Positions 40,801 to 52,260 of a stretch of DNA of 64,000 nt are shown here, one piece after another (positions within the stretch are counted from its first letter, which is position 1; each line of letters begins with the position of its first letter). A program made the position numbers and the translations under genes. The stretch is from Rotaria sordida (taxonomy: Eukaryota > Rotifera > Eurotatoria > Philodinida > Philodinidae). The stretch spans positions 1-64,000 of the forward strand of contig CAJNOL010000234.1 in NCBI GenBank assembly GCA_905250125.1, given 5' to 3'. Under the pieces are notes generated by a model. The model saw only the letters and a list, made by a program, of their open reading frames with translations, was not told the DNA's origin and ran no database searches.

Positions 40801-43649
40801 TTTTTTGAGTAGTAGACTAGATTTAGTTGAAATAGTAATCATTTTAATTTGATTGACATGTTTAATCAAATAGATGAAAAATACACGTATGTGTAACTTT
40901 CTTACTTTAGAAAAATCTTCTGTAAATATTGTTTTTTCTTTTTGTAATTATTTATCTGCAAACAAAGCTTATTTGTATTGATGTATCAATGGTTCTTTAT
41001 CTATGTTAACAGCTACGAACGAAATATGAAAATCACAATCATTGTCTGTGAAAATATCTCTATCAAGTATACAAAGTTTTGAATTCAACTTGTGTTTTTC
41101 TTTTTGAAAGTTTTATAATAGAGTAAGTCGATCAATAATTGCTACTCTTATAATCATCAACTATATTTATAACTATCAATCATGATTATAACTTTCGATT
41201 TGTGAACTTTTTCGTTTATGATAACTAATCAACGTCATTTTTTAATGTTACTCATGATTTTAAACTCTTAGTTGTTAAAAGTATTAGTCAAATTCATATC
41301 GCTTAATAAGGTACGTTTACAATAGCTTGTCTCTTCAGAATGATGTAACAAATATTTCTCTCTGTTTTTGACTTATGAGAAAACCATGGATGCATTTTTT
41401 TTTTGTTCTTTTAATCCCGTTGCTCGCTTTGCTTTCTTTATTCGTTCGTTTCTCTTCTTTGCTTATCGATAAATCAACTAGAAAAAGCAGAATATAATAT
41501 CCGTAGTTATGCATGTATAGAATTGAATAGATAATAATCTCATATAATGATTTCGTGTTTGACATAAAACATATTTAATTATAATTCACTACGAAAATTA
41601 TTTAAATTTCATTACAACCTATATTGAAAGTGATTGCTATCTAAAAAGTATAAAAATTAGATGAGAATAATTTCAATTCTTACACATATTCTTCTCAATT
41701 GCTCATAATTTCAAGATTATCATTTATCGTACAACGAAAAATTAAACAAATCAAAATGAATACTCTTTCAATTTAACCTAATCTATTCAAAATTAAATAT
41801 TATATCAAAATCAACTCATTACTGGCTATAACTATGGTTGAATAGTTACAATCTTGGTTGATAATAACAATCCATTTTAATTTTTGAGTGTTTTTCTCAA
41901 CTATAAACTTTTTCGAAAATAGTTGTAACTTTCACACTGAAAAAAAAAAAGCGTGACCCAATTAATAAATGATCATCATCAGATATCCGCGAGACAGTCA
42001 AAAAAGTCACCCCGCCACTTCCTTGTTCAATTCTGTTAAAAATCCATTTCGAAAGACCATTTTTTCCCCAAATTTTTCAATCAATTTTCACAAACGACGA
42101 TCTTTGGTATATACATCCTGTGTAAATAGAATCATGCCTAAACTATATATATATATATAAATCAAGCAAATTTTATTTTATCACAAGCATTTCATAATTA
42201 TAGTATGCATACAAATAATAACGGTCTAGACGAGAATTGCATATATACATATTCTATAATGTGTATATTGTTGAAAGATCATTTTGCCAATAGTAATGCG
42301 TAGAAAAAACATTTATAAGGAAATTAGGATATGTCTTTAGGGTCTGGTTGTATTCAAAAAAAAATGACAGTATTGTCTGGAGACGAGGAAATTGCAAAAT
42401 CTTGCGGTGCATTGCTCCACCCCGCCCCAAGATGGAGTGGGGGGTGGAGCGATTTTCGGATCTCTTGTCATGATCATAACGTTTTTCATTATAAATCGTA
42501 TTATCAATAGAAAGAATTTGCATAAAAGAAAAAAAAATATTAATTTAACAAATGATAAAAATAATTCAAATTTTATATACAATAATATTATTTAGTTTTG
42601 CTGAATGTTTTTTTCCTACGTATAATATTATTAGGGAGAAAAAACAAAGAAAATATACAAACAAAAAAAAAAATTATGAATTATTTATTAGTAATAAATA
42701 TTCTCCTTGATGAAATACTAATTCTATGTAAGATTATTTATCAGTGTTTCGTATTATTTTTCTTTTTTTCATTGTTTTATGAATGATCTATAAAAAATAT
42801 TTATATAAAATATTTTGTCTTATATTAATGATTGAAACTTTGAAAAATTATATATTTAATCATTTTCTTTTCTATTTTTTTGTTGTTATTTAATTATCCA
42901 AAATCTAATAAAAGTATTCAACAAAACACGATCTTATTGATCTAATTATACGTTTATACATGTACTGTTGTAATAAATCTATCACAATTATCAACGTTGA
43001 AGTAAAATGTCATTTGACATATGGAACCTTCTCTAACAAAGACAAATGGGAATATGTCATAAGTGATTTTCTTCTCTGTGAAATACTTGTTTATTATGTT
43101 TTTTCAACCATTTTATGATATACGGCGATAAGTCAAAATAATATACACATAATATATTATTTATTTTCGAATAGTAATTTTCTTTTGATCATCAGTATGA
43201 TACTTTCGAACGAGACTAAAATTCATTTCTCGATTCAATTTTACAATTCGTCGATCAGTCGAAGAAAATAAAGAATCGAACGCATATAAGTACTATTCGG
43301 AATTTGACACACACAGACACACATTTCCATTCTACTTTTGATTGTATGAGAACTGACAACGAGAGAGAAATAGAAAAGAATAGAATAACAGCGACGTCAT
43401 CAGCGTTTCCGCATGCCGGCTAGATAATTTATTCTGAGAGATAGATCGGAGATTCTCGAGAAAAGCAAAAAAAAAAAGATTGTCTCTATTCTTATGCATT
43501 AGAGCATAGAGTTGCCACGATAATAGACCATCACATCTTTTGTTTCCGAGATACGTGTGTGTGTGTGTGTATTTTTTTTTATTATAAAACAAAGGTCAAA
43601 TGGTAAATCCATTGATTAATAATTGAACTTAAATGATAATTTAATTTAG
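37826..43649. other. 5.8-kb intergenic region, no gene recognised
   Basis: AT-rich with many T-runs and a pyrimidine-rich stretch at 38160-38460. Predicted frames here (for example 38263-38640, 40191-40430, 41335-41565) are low-complexity and lack splice-supported homology. A GC-rich hairpin occurs at 42414-42450 and a (GT)n tract at 43555-43571 just ahead of the calcium-binding gene. No RNA gene or transposon was identified. Confidence 0.45.
42414..42450. other. GC-rich hairpin
   Basis: GCTCCACCCCGCCCC and, after a short spacer, GGGGGGTGGAGC can pair through about 12 bp. This is unusual in such AT-rich surroundings. It could be the end of a decayed element or a structured regulatory site; no matching partner was found nearby. 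Confidence 0.5.
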
Positions 43650-44325
43650 ATGACACAATCAAATGAATTTTGGAATGAAAAAATGAAACATCTCTTTCAT
43701 CTTTATGGTATTTAATATAAAATTATTTTTAAATAAAAACAAATATATATTTATTTAGATATTGATAATGATGGTTCAATAACTCCACGTGATTTTGAAA
43801 TACTTGCTAGTAAACTTTCAACACTTGTTGGACAAGATGATATAAAACGACGTGAAGATTATGCAAATGCACGTAAAACTCTTTGTCAAGAAATTATGAG
43901 AGCTGATGCTAATCAAGATGGAAAAGTAACATTAGGTAAATATTCAAAAACTACTTTTTTTTTTAAATGAAATATTCTCGTGTTGTTTGTTTTCTGTTTT
44001 CAGAAGAATGGCTCGATTTTCATCAACATCTTGCAAAAGAATTACAAAAACCAGATACTGATCCAGAAATTTTACAACAAATAGCTCAACGTATAAATAC
44101 AACATTTCATATGCTTGATTTAAATCATGATGGTTATATAGCAAAAGATGAATGGGTTAAAACATGTCAATTTTTTGGTGTTGATAAAACAACAGCAGAA
44201 AAATCTTTTCAACAATTAAGTAAAGATGATAAACTTGAAGAAGATAAAGCAAAACATCTGTTTTTTGAATATCTTAAATCCAATGATCCTAATCATATAT
44301 CTAATTGTTGTTTATGTTTTCTTTA

Positions 44326-44326
<1 letters not shown>
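43650..44326 (+). CDS. sarcoplasmic calcium-binding protein (EF-hand, calexcitin-like)
   Basis: Cytosolic calcium buffer or sensor of invertebrate muscle and neurons. Exons 43650-43707, 43759-43935 and 44004-44326 give 185 residues, the usual size. Three intact EF-hand loops are visible: DIDNDGSITPRDF, DANQDGKVTLEEW and DLNHDGYIAKDEW, each with acidic residues at positions 1, 3 and 12 and Gly at 6; a fourth, non-canonical site (SKDDKLEEDKAKHLFFEYL) is degenerate as in this family. N-terminal FWNEKMKHLFHLYDID matches the first helix. The C-terminus NCCLCFL is Cys-rich and could be lipid-modified, which is speculative. It converges on SLC66A3, with stop codons about 95 bp apart. Confidence 0.92.

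Positions 44327-44362
<36 letters not shown>
44327..44362. repeat. (ATT)n microsatellite
   Basis: About twelve ATT units directly after the TAA of the calcium-binding gene, so within its 3' UTR. Confidence 0.95.
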
Positions 44363-44363
<1 letters not shown>

Positions 44364-44421
44364 AATAATATTAGAACTTTATATGATCCAATATATATCA
44401 ATGTTGTTTGTGTATTTGTAA

Positions 44422-45382
44422 TTATGTTGTCTTTTTCTTTTTCTTATCCTTGGATTTTCGTATTGGTCCATATTTGTAGACCGTACATGCAATAACAATT
44501 GAAGTATTAAGTATTAAACTAACAAATAAATTTAAAACCATACTCTTATCATGTGTTTCAATAAGATTTGTCAGTATACGAGCTAAAAATAATATTCAAT
44601 TAGGTTATTCAAAAAAAAAAACAACAACAAGATCGAAAATGAATAATATACCAAAATTATTGTACGAAGCTATTATCCAAACAGATCGATTAACTTGACC
44701 AGCATTTTTATTAATTAGAATAGTTTGAAGTTGAGCTATTTTTGATGTAGCACTAATTGGAATCACAAATATCTATCGAATAGATAACGATGAATTTAGC
44801 GATTATTACAAATAGAACATTTTACCGTGCACATACGCATCCATGATGTTGGTACAAGACCCATGAGACTCATTAAAAGATAGAGACAAAATCTATTCAA
44901 ATTTTATTAATATATATATATATATAGTCTGATGTTAGATCCTTACATAGCTATTCCATATAATGGAGTCGATCGATCATTCAATTTATCTTTTTCTTTT
45001 GAATCTGTTGTTGCATATTTTGATAATGCCCATAAAAGAAGTAAATCTATGATATTTAACAAAAATCAGAAAATAAAAACTTATTTGAATTCTTTCTCAA
45101 CCTTGTATAAAAAGAAATATATATTCAAAAAATGTTAATAATGGATAATTTCGCCAAAGATTATAAGTTAATATCAATGTATAACTAAATTTTTAAATCA
45201 TAAACAATTATTTATTTATTTATTTATTTATTGATATTATCTTACGCTGTTTCTTCAAGTAATACAGATGATATTGATATACTTTCAACATTTTTTGTTT
45301 TATAAATTTGATAAATTTGTGGAACTTTCTGTATTAAACATAGAATATTAACCGATAGACTAATTAATTGTAACAAGACCAT
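44422..45382 (-). CDS. SLC66A3: PQ-loop transporter-like protein, SLC66A3 (PQLC3) family
   Basis: Seven-helix PQ-loop membrane protein related to lysosomal amino-acid exporters and to MPDU1; the substrate of SLC66A3 is not established. Six exons: 45246-45382, 45102-45184, 44947-45046, 44826-44892, 44652-44772, 44422-44582; 222 residues. PQ-loop 1 is QKVPQIYQIYKTKNVESIS followed by SSVLLEETAYTLILTYNLW and RNYPLLTFFEY. PQ-loop 2 is degenerate, SATSKIAQLQTILINKNAG, with Ser-Lys-x-x-Gln as in human SLC66A3 (SKFAQLQ). Then SYNNFARILTNLIETHD, a last hydrophobic helix (LNLFVSLILNTSIVIA) and a Lys-rich C-tail (RKSKDKKKKKTT). The second-loop pattern fits SLC66A3 better than MPDU1. Confidence 0.88.
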
Positions 45383-48325
45383 TTTCTTCTTTTTTTTTGT
45401 GGTTTAAAAAAATAAAATGAAATTATTGAAAGTTAATATTATTCTATGGATATCTTTTTCTTTTTTTTTTTGATCAGATTTTTTATCTTGAGAAAATTTC
45501 CATCTGGAAATAAGAGCAAATCTATTCTTTTTATCTTTCTATGATGAGTTGTCTTTTAATAAGTAATTCATTGATGATTAACGATGATTTATGTAAATCT
45601 TTTTTCATTCTATTTTTGTTCTCATACTATTACTTTAAATTGTCTAGTAAATCTATTGTGAATTGAATGACGACATTACTTGTTAATGAGTCTTTTCTTA
45701 TTTCTTTAGTAATCTACATTTTCTTTTTTTTTTTTTATCAAGGTCATTTGTTGTCTATTATTTTTTAAAGTATTAATTCTAAAACATGACACTCTATTCA
45801 TTAAATATAAATACATATGGATGTGTAATATTAATGAAATATTCTTTATTTAGATCATAATTCGAATGAATATGAATTATGAATTTATAGACATAGATTT
45901 ATTTAGTATAGAAAATAGAATTATTCATTTTAGGAATTTTATAATATCTTGCTAATATTTAAAATTTAGTGTTTGTTTATTATTATTTTTTATTTTAGAT
46001 TAGAAAAAAATCATTTGAAAACAAAAAAAAAAAATAATGTTCCATCTGTTTTGCCAAGGTCAAATAAACTTGTCTTGTTATTTAAAACTCTGATGTTTTT
46101 TTTTCTCAAGCTTTCATTCTTTTTGCACTTAGATATTGAATTAACTGTTGTTCGAGAAGATGAAGTCTGTCAAGAACAGAAAATCGACATGATTGATTTA
46201 TAATTATCAATTAGAAACAATGATAAGCTTTAGTTTCTCGGTGATCGTTCGTTGTCGGCTAAACAAAAATATATGACTTAATAAAAATATAATTGTTTTT
46301 TTCTATGTGATTATATAAAAATTTAGATATATATTATATTTTTCTCTTTAAAATAATTGTTATCTATTTATAATATATTATTGAAGCAAAGCTATAAGAT
46401 CAACTAGAGTAATGAAGCATAAAAATACAAAGATTCCCATGGGAAATCTCTATTGATAATATCAATAAATCAAAATCAATAAATTTAGTGGAATATCGAA
46501 AATAAAATCGTCAATGACATGTCTGCCTTCAGTATCAAAGAAAAAAAAAGTTATTGATCAATATATTCGTTCTAATAATCAGATATTGCTTAAAGGCATC
46601 AATGAAAAACATGTAGACAATCTACAGAGATATGACATTCTTCAATTATCTATTCCTTTTACTTTAATGAAATTTAGCAAAAACTAGTATTTATAATATG
46701 ATCACAACTCTATTAAGTATACTAGTGATATTGATAAGTTCCTTACCAATGATAATACATCTCAAATAATGAATCGATCAGCTAAATTCCCCCTCAAACA
46801 TCGATTTTGAGTGAAATGCATTCAAATTATATGAAATTTTCAGCCCTATATGATCACGTTTTTTTGAGATATTCAATAGGCAAGGGTCAAAATATAGTTC
46901 ATTTAGTAACCATAAATTCTCTACGGATCCTCATTCTATAGATTTAATTTTTTATATTTGAAAGGGCATGTCAGATGGTAGAGCCTGACAGGGCTTCTTT
47001 TTTATTAATATTTACTTTTAATGCGCAGAAAAATGATATGACAAGTTTAATACCTCAAAAAATGGTTATCTATTTATAGAAGTGTTTTTATATATATATA
47101 ATAATTAAAAAAAAGCTTGACGTACTCTTTCAAAGTAAAAGAAAAGCAATTAGCTACAATAAAGTTTCTTCGAAAATTCTTAAGTGTGCAATCAACAAAG
47201 TACAAACAGAGAAAAGGTGAAAAAGATTTCTCAGTTTTTCTAAATACAATCTATTTTTCAAGCAAATGATGACAGAAATCATCAAGAATTTTGACAAACA
47301 AGAAAAATGTCGAATAAAAAATCATATCGTTTATGAAAGATCAAACCTCGAGCTATCATCTCAATTTCAATAATTTGGACGAAAATTGATTTATTTTTGA
47401 GGGAGTGGAGAGAGGCAGCTTAACAGCATGAATGTAAATCAAGCAGAAAATAATTATTTATTCGGTAAAACATAAAGTGAAAAGTAGAAAATTAAAAAAA
47501 ATATCAATAAACTTGAGTGGTTTTTAATGAGAGAGTAATGTTTTTTTGTTATTTCTTCTACAGATGAATGAATAAAATTTTAATTTATGGTACAATATAA
47601 TATTCGTTGTAGTTTATCATATGAGAGTTGAAATAGTTCAATTTGATGTGTATAGAAAGAAATATCTGCAAAGTAAGAGGTATACAAAGTTTCTTTTTTT
47701 TTGCAAACAACTGTATCTTAGCTATTAATGATTTTAATGACTAATACAGTTCGAAGAACTTTTTATTTATTAAAACTTAATTATCAATTGAAAGGCTTTC
47801 AATAAGTCAAATAAAAAAAAGTATACATGTATGAATTTTTCAAATAGATTTATCAAAAAACAAAACAAAAGAAATTTACTAATAATTTCAATACAATAGC
47901 AATTTTTAACTGAATAAATGGTTGTATTCAAATATTGGACAAAATGAATTTGCAAAAACAGAAAATATTGAAAATAATTTTACATTTATACAATTTTATT
48001 GCTTAAAGGGATCATCTATCTTTCTCAATCGGAGATTTTTTAGATATTTCATTTTTTTTTCCTGCTCTATAAACGTTTTGAAGTAGTCTCTATCTACCGG
48101 ATATATTCCAAGAATGAATATATAGCGATCAGAAACAAAAAAGTGAAATAAATAGAACATTTTCACTGTTTTTGAAAAATAATTTTTGTTTTGGCCAAAC
48201 GAAAGCTAACAATCGTTCTCGTTTCTCAATCACAGTACATTCGGTCGAGCGAAAACTTTGTTCTATTGATAGTAGAAATTATTTAGGGTGCCTAGTTTTG
48301 TTTTTGTTACAAAATGTGATGTACC

Positions 48326-48425
48326 NNNNNNNNNNNNNNNNNNNNNNNNNNNNNNNNNNNNNNNNNNNNNNNNNNNNNNNNNNNNNNNNNNNNNNNNNNN
48401 NNNNNNNNNNNNNNNNNNNNNNNNN
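48326..48425. other. assembly gap (100 N)
   Basis: Exactly 100 Ns, so its size is nominal. Unlike the first gap, no inverted repeat is evident on either side. Confidence 0.99.
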
Positions 48426-50062
48426 TATAGGTTGCTGCGACAGACTATAGAAATATTGTTTCATATGAATGATCGATCATGTTTCGTTGATATTTGATCT
48501 TTATTATGCATTAATTGTGCCAATACGAAATACTTCATGGTTTAGATTGATTATTGAATATCACATGAATATTCTATTCGCGTTACTATTTTGAAATTGT
48601 GTGAACGTATCCATTGTTCCTTTAAAGATTTGGTTAAGTTGAAAATGAAAATTTAGAATAATATTAGAATGATTTGAAAATAAACTTTATATAATGTTTT
48701 TATAATTGTTTTTTGGATAGAATAAGTTTATGTATTACATCTGCAATTTATTATTTTTTTGCATCAACTGTAGACAAATTAATATGAAATAAAACTTTCA
48801 TGAATATGAAATGAAACTATAAAAACTTCACGGATACATCTTGAATAGTTAAAGAGATGTTCGCGTTTCTTTTTCCATCAAACTTTTGGAACATCTGGTA
48901 TTTTTCAGGATGAATAAATATTTCACTCAAGTTGTGCTTAGTCTCAAAACAAAAATAGATACATAAAAGAATTTATTTCATGCCCAAATATAGAATTCAT
49001 TCTGTTCTATTCTGTCATGTACTTAGGTAAAAGCAAAATATTTCAAGTGGTTATAGATAAGCTAACCTAAAGTCAACTATAAACTATATGTCATTCACAA
49101 CTCACACATTAAGTTCTTTGACTTGTTATTTTTGTTCTGATGCCTTTTGTATTGAAACAATGTGTTAAATATAACATTTAACACCAATATTTATTTGACA
49201 ATCGGGAAAAAGATATTACCTTGTTTTGACACAGCTATACACATAGGAAGAGAAAGGTAAGAAGAAAAAATAAATTATATAAGTAAGCATTATGAGATCA
49301 TGTTAACTAAACCGATCCTGTATGAAAATAAGAATCCTATTTGAGAAATTTTTTTTTTTTGTTCGTTCAATATCCTAAATTATCGGCTACAAATAATTGT
49401 TGAACGGTTCTATTAAAATAACATACATTAGCACAAACATAAAGAATAAGTATGCCATCCATCAATTTTTTTTTCTCTTTCTCTTCATAGCTATTTTATG
49501 TCATGTAGCTTTGCTATAATCTTCAAAAAGTTTGTTCAATCTAATTCAGGCGTTCAAAGGTTTGAAAGAACTTCGTGACATATTTTTCAAGAAAAAAAAA
49601 ACAAACTTTCTAGATCATCTGAGTACGGAGCAAAGTAAAAATACTGTGAGAAACACACCATCGTATTACACGCGCGATCAAGCTGATTACCATCTTTCAT
49701 TATCATAATCATTGACCATTACTAATGCAGTTGATAACACTATTTTTAAATATTAAGTTTCTACTTCATCCAATCTCTGACAGATTAACTACCTATATAT
49801 ATATTTTTAAATTTAATAAATAGAAAACATTTGATTATGGAATATTATTAATTTGTTTCATCTAGAAATTAACATACATGAAAAACTCTTTCAGACATGT
49901 TTCTGATAGTTAATCATAAATCTTGGCATAATTTTTTTGTAAATAAACTATGATAATTTATTTTCGAAAATAATCTATTTTCAATCTGTACATAATCCAT
50001 CCTGAAAAAATCTTAAGATTAATTAAATAAATAGATTAAAAACAATAGGTCACTTTTTTGAT

Positions 50063-50142
50063 CTTAAGAGAACGTCCATGAGAGCATCGAGTGCCTCGTA
50101 TCTTGGAGCGATGCTCGATCAGCTCATGGAAGCTCTCTTAAG
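50063..50142. repeat. hairpin with ~33-bp imperfect arms
   Basis: CTTAAGAGAACGTCCATGAG plus AGCATCGAG on the left pairs with the reverse complement of the right arm, CTTAAGAGAGCTTCCATGAG plus CTGATCGAGCATCG. The loop is about 15 bp. Outer GTCACTT and AAGTGAC may extend it. This is a probable remnant of a small inverted-repeat element. Confidence 0.7.
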
Positions 50143-50304
50143 TGACTTGAAGTATGTCAGTTTCCAACTTATTTAAAAAAAAACAGAACATTCATGTGTT
50201 GATGTGCAAATTTATATATTATTGTTTAAATTTCATGTAATCAAAAGCAAGTGAGCGTTTAATCACTTAAACATAGGATCAATAGATACAGTAGTAAACA
50301 AAAG

Positions 50305-50995
50305 TCTCTCCGCACTCCTTCTATTATGATAAAGATCTGAAAATTTGTGTGCACATACTGAACTAAGAATTTAGTTTAAAAGTACAAGATTGTCATGATT
50401 GCTTAAATACAATGAGAATTATGATGAAGAGAACCTATCTCTGCTTCAAGTTTTCTATCTGAAAAATATTATCTGTTATCAAGTAGATGACTGATTCATA
50501 AGATCAAGTAATTTAATCGAAGATTGCTGTCTATGTATGCCTTTGAGTCCTCTATGCCAATAAGATGAGTTTTCCGATGACATTTTCGTGTAGTGAAAGG
50601 TATTCTCATGAAATGTTAACTGCAGGCACAAAGCTTAGGTGCAAATTTGAGCTCGATTCACTGAACTATTACTGGGTTATAGTGTCCGAAGGTCAATAGA
50701 TAGTGCTCCCTCACTTGAATGATCATTAAAAAATGGCTACAATTTTAGAAAGTGCTGATGAGCTTTGATGAAATTAACACGAAATCATGAAGAATCGATC
50801 AACCTACAAAGTTTTGCTTTTTAATATTTATGAAATTAAAAGTATAAATAGATATGATCCATTACAATCCATCATAATTCTGGTTCCATCTAAACAATCG
50901 TAATAAGCTCTAGTCTCAAACCTAAATTCTTAGTGGAGTATGTGTATACAAATTTTCCGATCTATAGCATATAGGATAGTCGAGGTACGAAGGAT
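50305..50995. mobile_element. long inverted-repeat (MITE-like) element
   Basis: The left arm (about 50305-50440: GATCTGAAAATTTGTGTGCA, CATACTGAACTAAGAATTTA, GAGAATTATGATGAAGAGAA) matches the reverse complement of about 50855-50995 (GATCGGAAAATTTGTATACA, CATACTCCACTAAGAATTTA, CAGAATTATGATGG). Arms of about 135-140 bp surround about 410 bp without a coding frame. Divergence between arms indicates age. Ends and target duplication are unclear. Confidence 0.75.
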
Positions 50996-51374
50996 GAAAG
51001 ACTAAGGCAAAATTAAATAGACTTAATGCAACCAAAGGTTATTTGATAGGTTTGCATCGAATCAAAAAGAAATCCTTTCTAAGTTTAATTTAGCCTAAAG
51101 TTCAATTTTTGTCTTATAAAAGACAAAATACGATTGATTAAAGTTCAACATAATCATATATATATATAAGTGAATTGCGACTTTTTGGTATTATTGATGA
51201 GAAAAAAATGAAAGTGAATCTAAACAACTTTTGAGTAGTGCATTTTATTAAGCTCTATGCCTGTAGTATACAGCAAAAGTTTTCCAACACTTTACCGCAT
51301 ATTAGCTGGAATACGACTTACTTCAACGTAAATGTACTATAAAAAAACGTTATTTTCATGAAAAATGTCATTTT

Positions 51375-52260
51375 AGAGTTCATCATGTAATGTAAATACC
51401 TTGAAAACGGTAAGAGATAGAAAGCTGAATTTTTTTACCGGTTATATAAGTCTGAGAAATATATCTACAGTAAAAATTTGAGCAAAAACAAACGAGCCTT
51501 TCACGAGTTATACACAAAGTAATTTTCAAAAAGCGTCACTCTACATTTTTCAGTATGATGTAAATTTCTTCTGAACGGTACAAGATCCAAGACTAAAATT
51601 TTTGCCACTTGTAGAACTTTTTGTTTTGTACCTGCTGTAAAAATTTGAGTGAAGTCAAACGAGCCGTTGAGGAGTTGTAAAGATGACAATTTTTAAATCG
51701 TCACTCTGCAAAATGAGTATACAGACCCTTTTATCAGAAAGTCTTGCTATTTTTTTCCTCAAATAAATCTGCTAAGAGAAAACATTTTCTTATCAGTTTG
51801 GTAGTTGAAGAATCCTCTTTCTTTTAATATAGTCTGCGCGCTACCAGCTCTATCACAAGCTGAGCTAGAATCATGTTTTCGTCACTCTACATAAAAATGT
51901 ACAAGTGTCTGTCAAACAATATTAATGATGGACGAAACAAGAAACGAAAAATAAGATTAAAATCAGTTATATATTTGCATAGAGCGTCGGACGCTCTACA
52001 AAATAGACTAAACATCTTCTTTTCCTCTTGCATTTTTATAGCCAAAAATTTCATTTTCTTAGCACCTATCATGACCAAACTGACATTTTTTTGTAATAAA
52101 TTTTTTATAACTCAGTGACAGTATGAGCTAGAGAGCTAAAATTTTGTACGGCAGTGGGGAGCCTCAAGGGGTATAATATATTAAAAAATTGTTTAAATCG
52201 GTTGAGACAAACAGAAGTTATTAGCGAAATACAGCTGAATCATCAATTGCACCAAAAAAT
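51375..52260. repeat. diverged ~165-180 bp tandem repeat
   Basis: The signature CGTCACTCTRCA recurs at about 51532, 51697 and 51879. Within units the same order of words is seen: ATGTAAAT, GAACGGTA or AAACGGTA, AAGAGATAGAAAGCTGAA or CAAGATCCAAGACTAAAA, GTAAAAATTTGAG, and CAAACGAGCCNTTNANGAGTT. A further related piece lies at about 52105-52230 (GACAGTATGAGCTAGAGAGC, then AAATCGGTTGAGACAAACAG). Units are strongly diverged. No continuous reading frame spans them; their nature is unknown. Confidence 0.6.
51980..51998. repeat. 19-bp perfect palindrome
   Basis: TAGAGCGTCGGACGCTCTA has nine paired positions on each side of a central G. It is GC-rich against an AT-rich background and lies inside the diverged tandem-repeat zone. 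Confidence 0.85.

Noticed and set aside
44226-44495. 89-codon frame with a Tyr run
   Set aside because: Out-of-frame shadow of the calcium-binding protein continuing through the (ATT)n repeat.
45973-46203. 76-codon plus-strand frame after an acceptor-like TTTTAG
   Set aside because: Low-complexity Lys/Phe-rich translation, no partner exon and no known motif.
46780-47420. Possible long inverted repeat (AGCTAAATTCCCCCTCAAA against TTTTTGAGGGAGTGGAGAGA)
   Set aside because: Pairing is short and gapped and does not extend inward; within chance for AT-rich sequence.
51830-51880. tRNA-like words on the minus strand (TAGCTCAGC, TAGAGCTGGTAGCGCG)
   Set aside because: Resembles a tRNA D-arm, but no acceptor stem, anticodon arm or T-arm box can be placed around it; at best a remnant of a tRNA-derived element.
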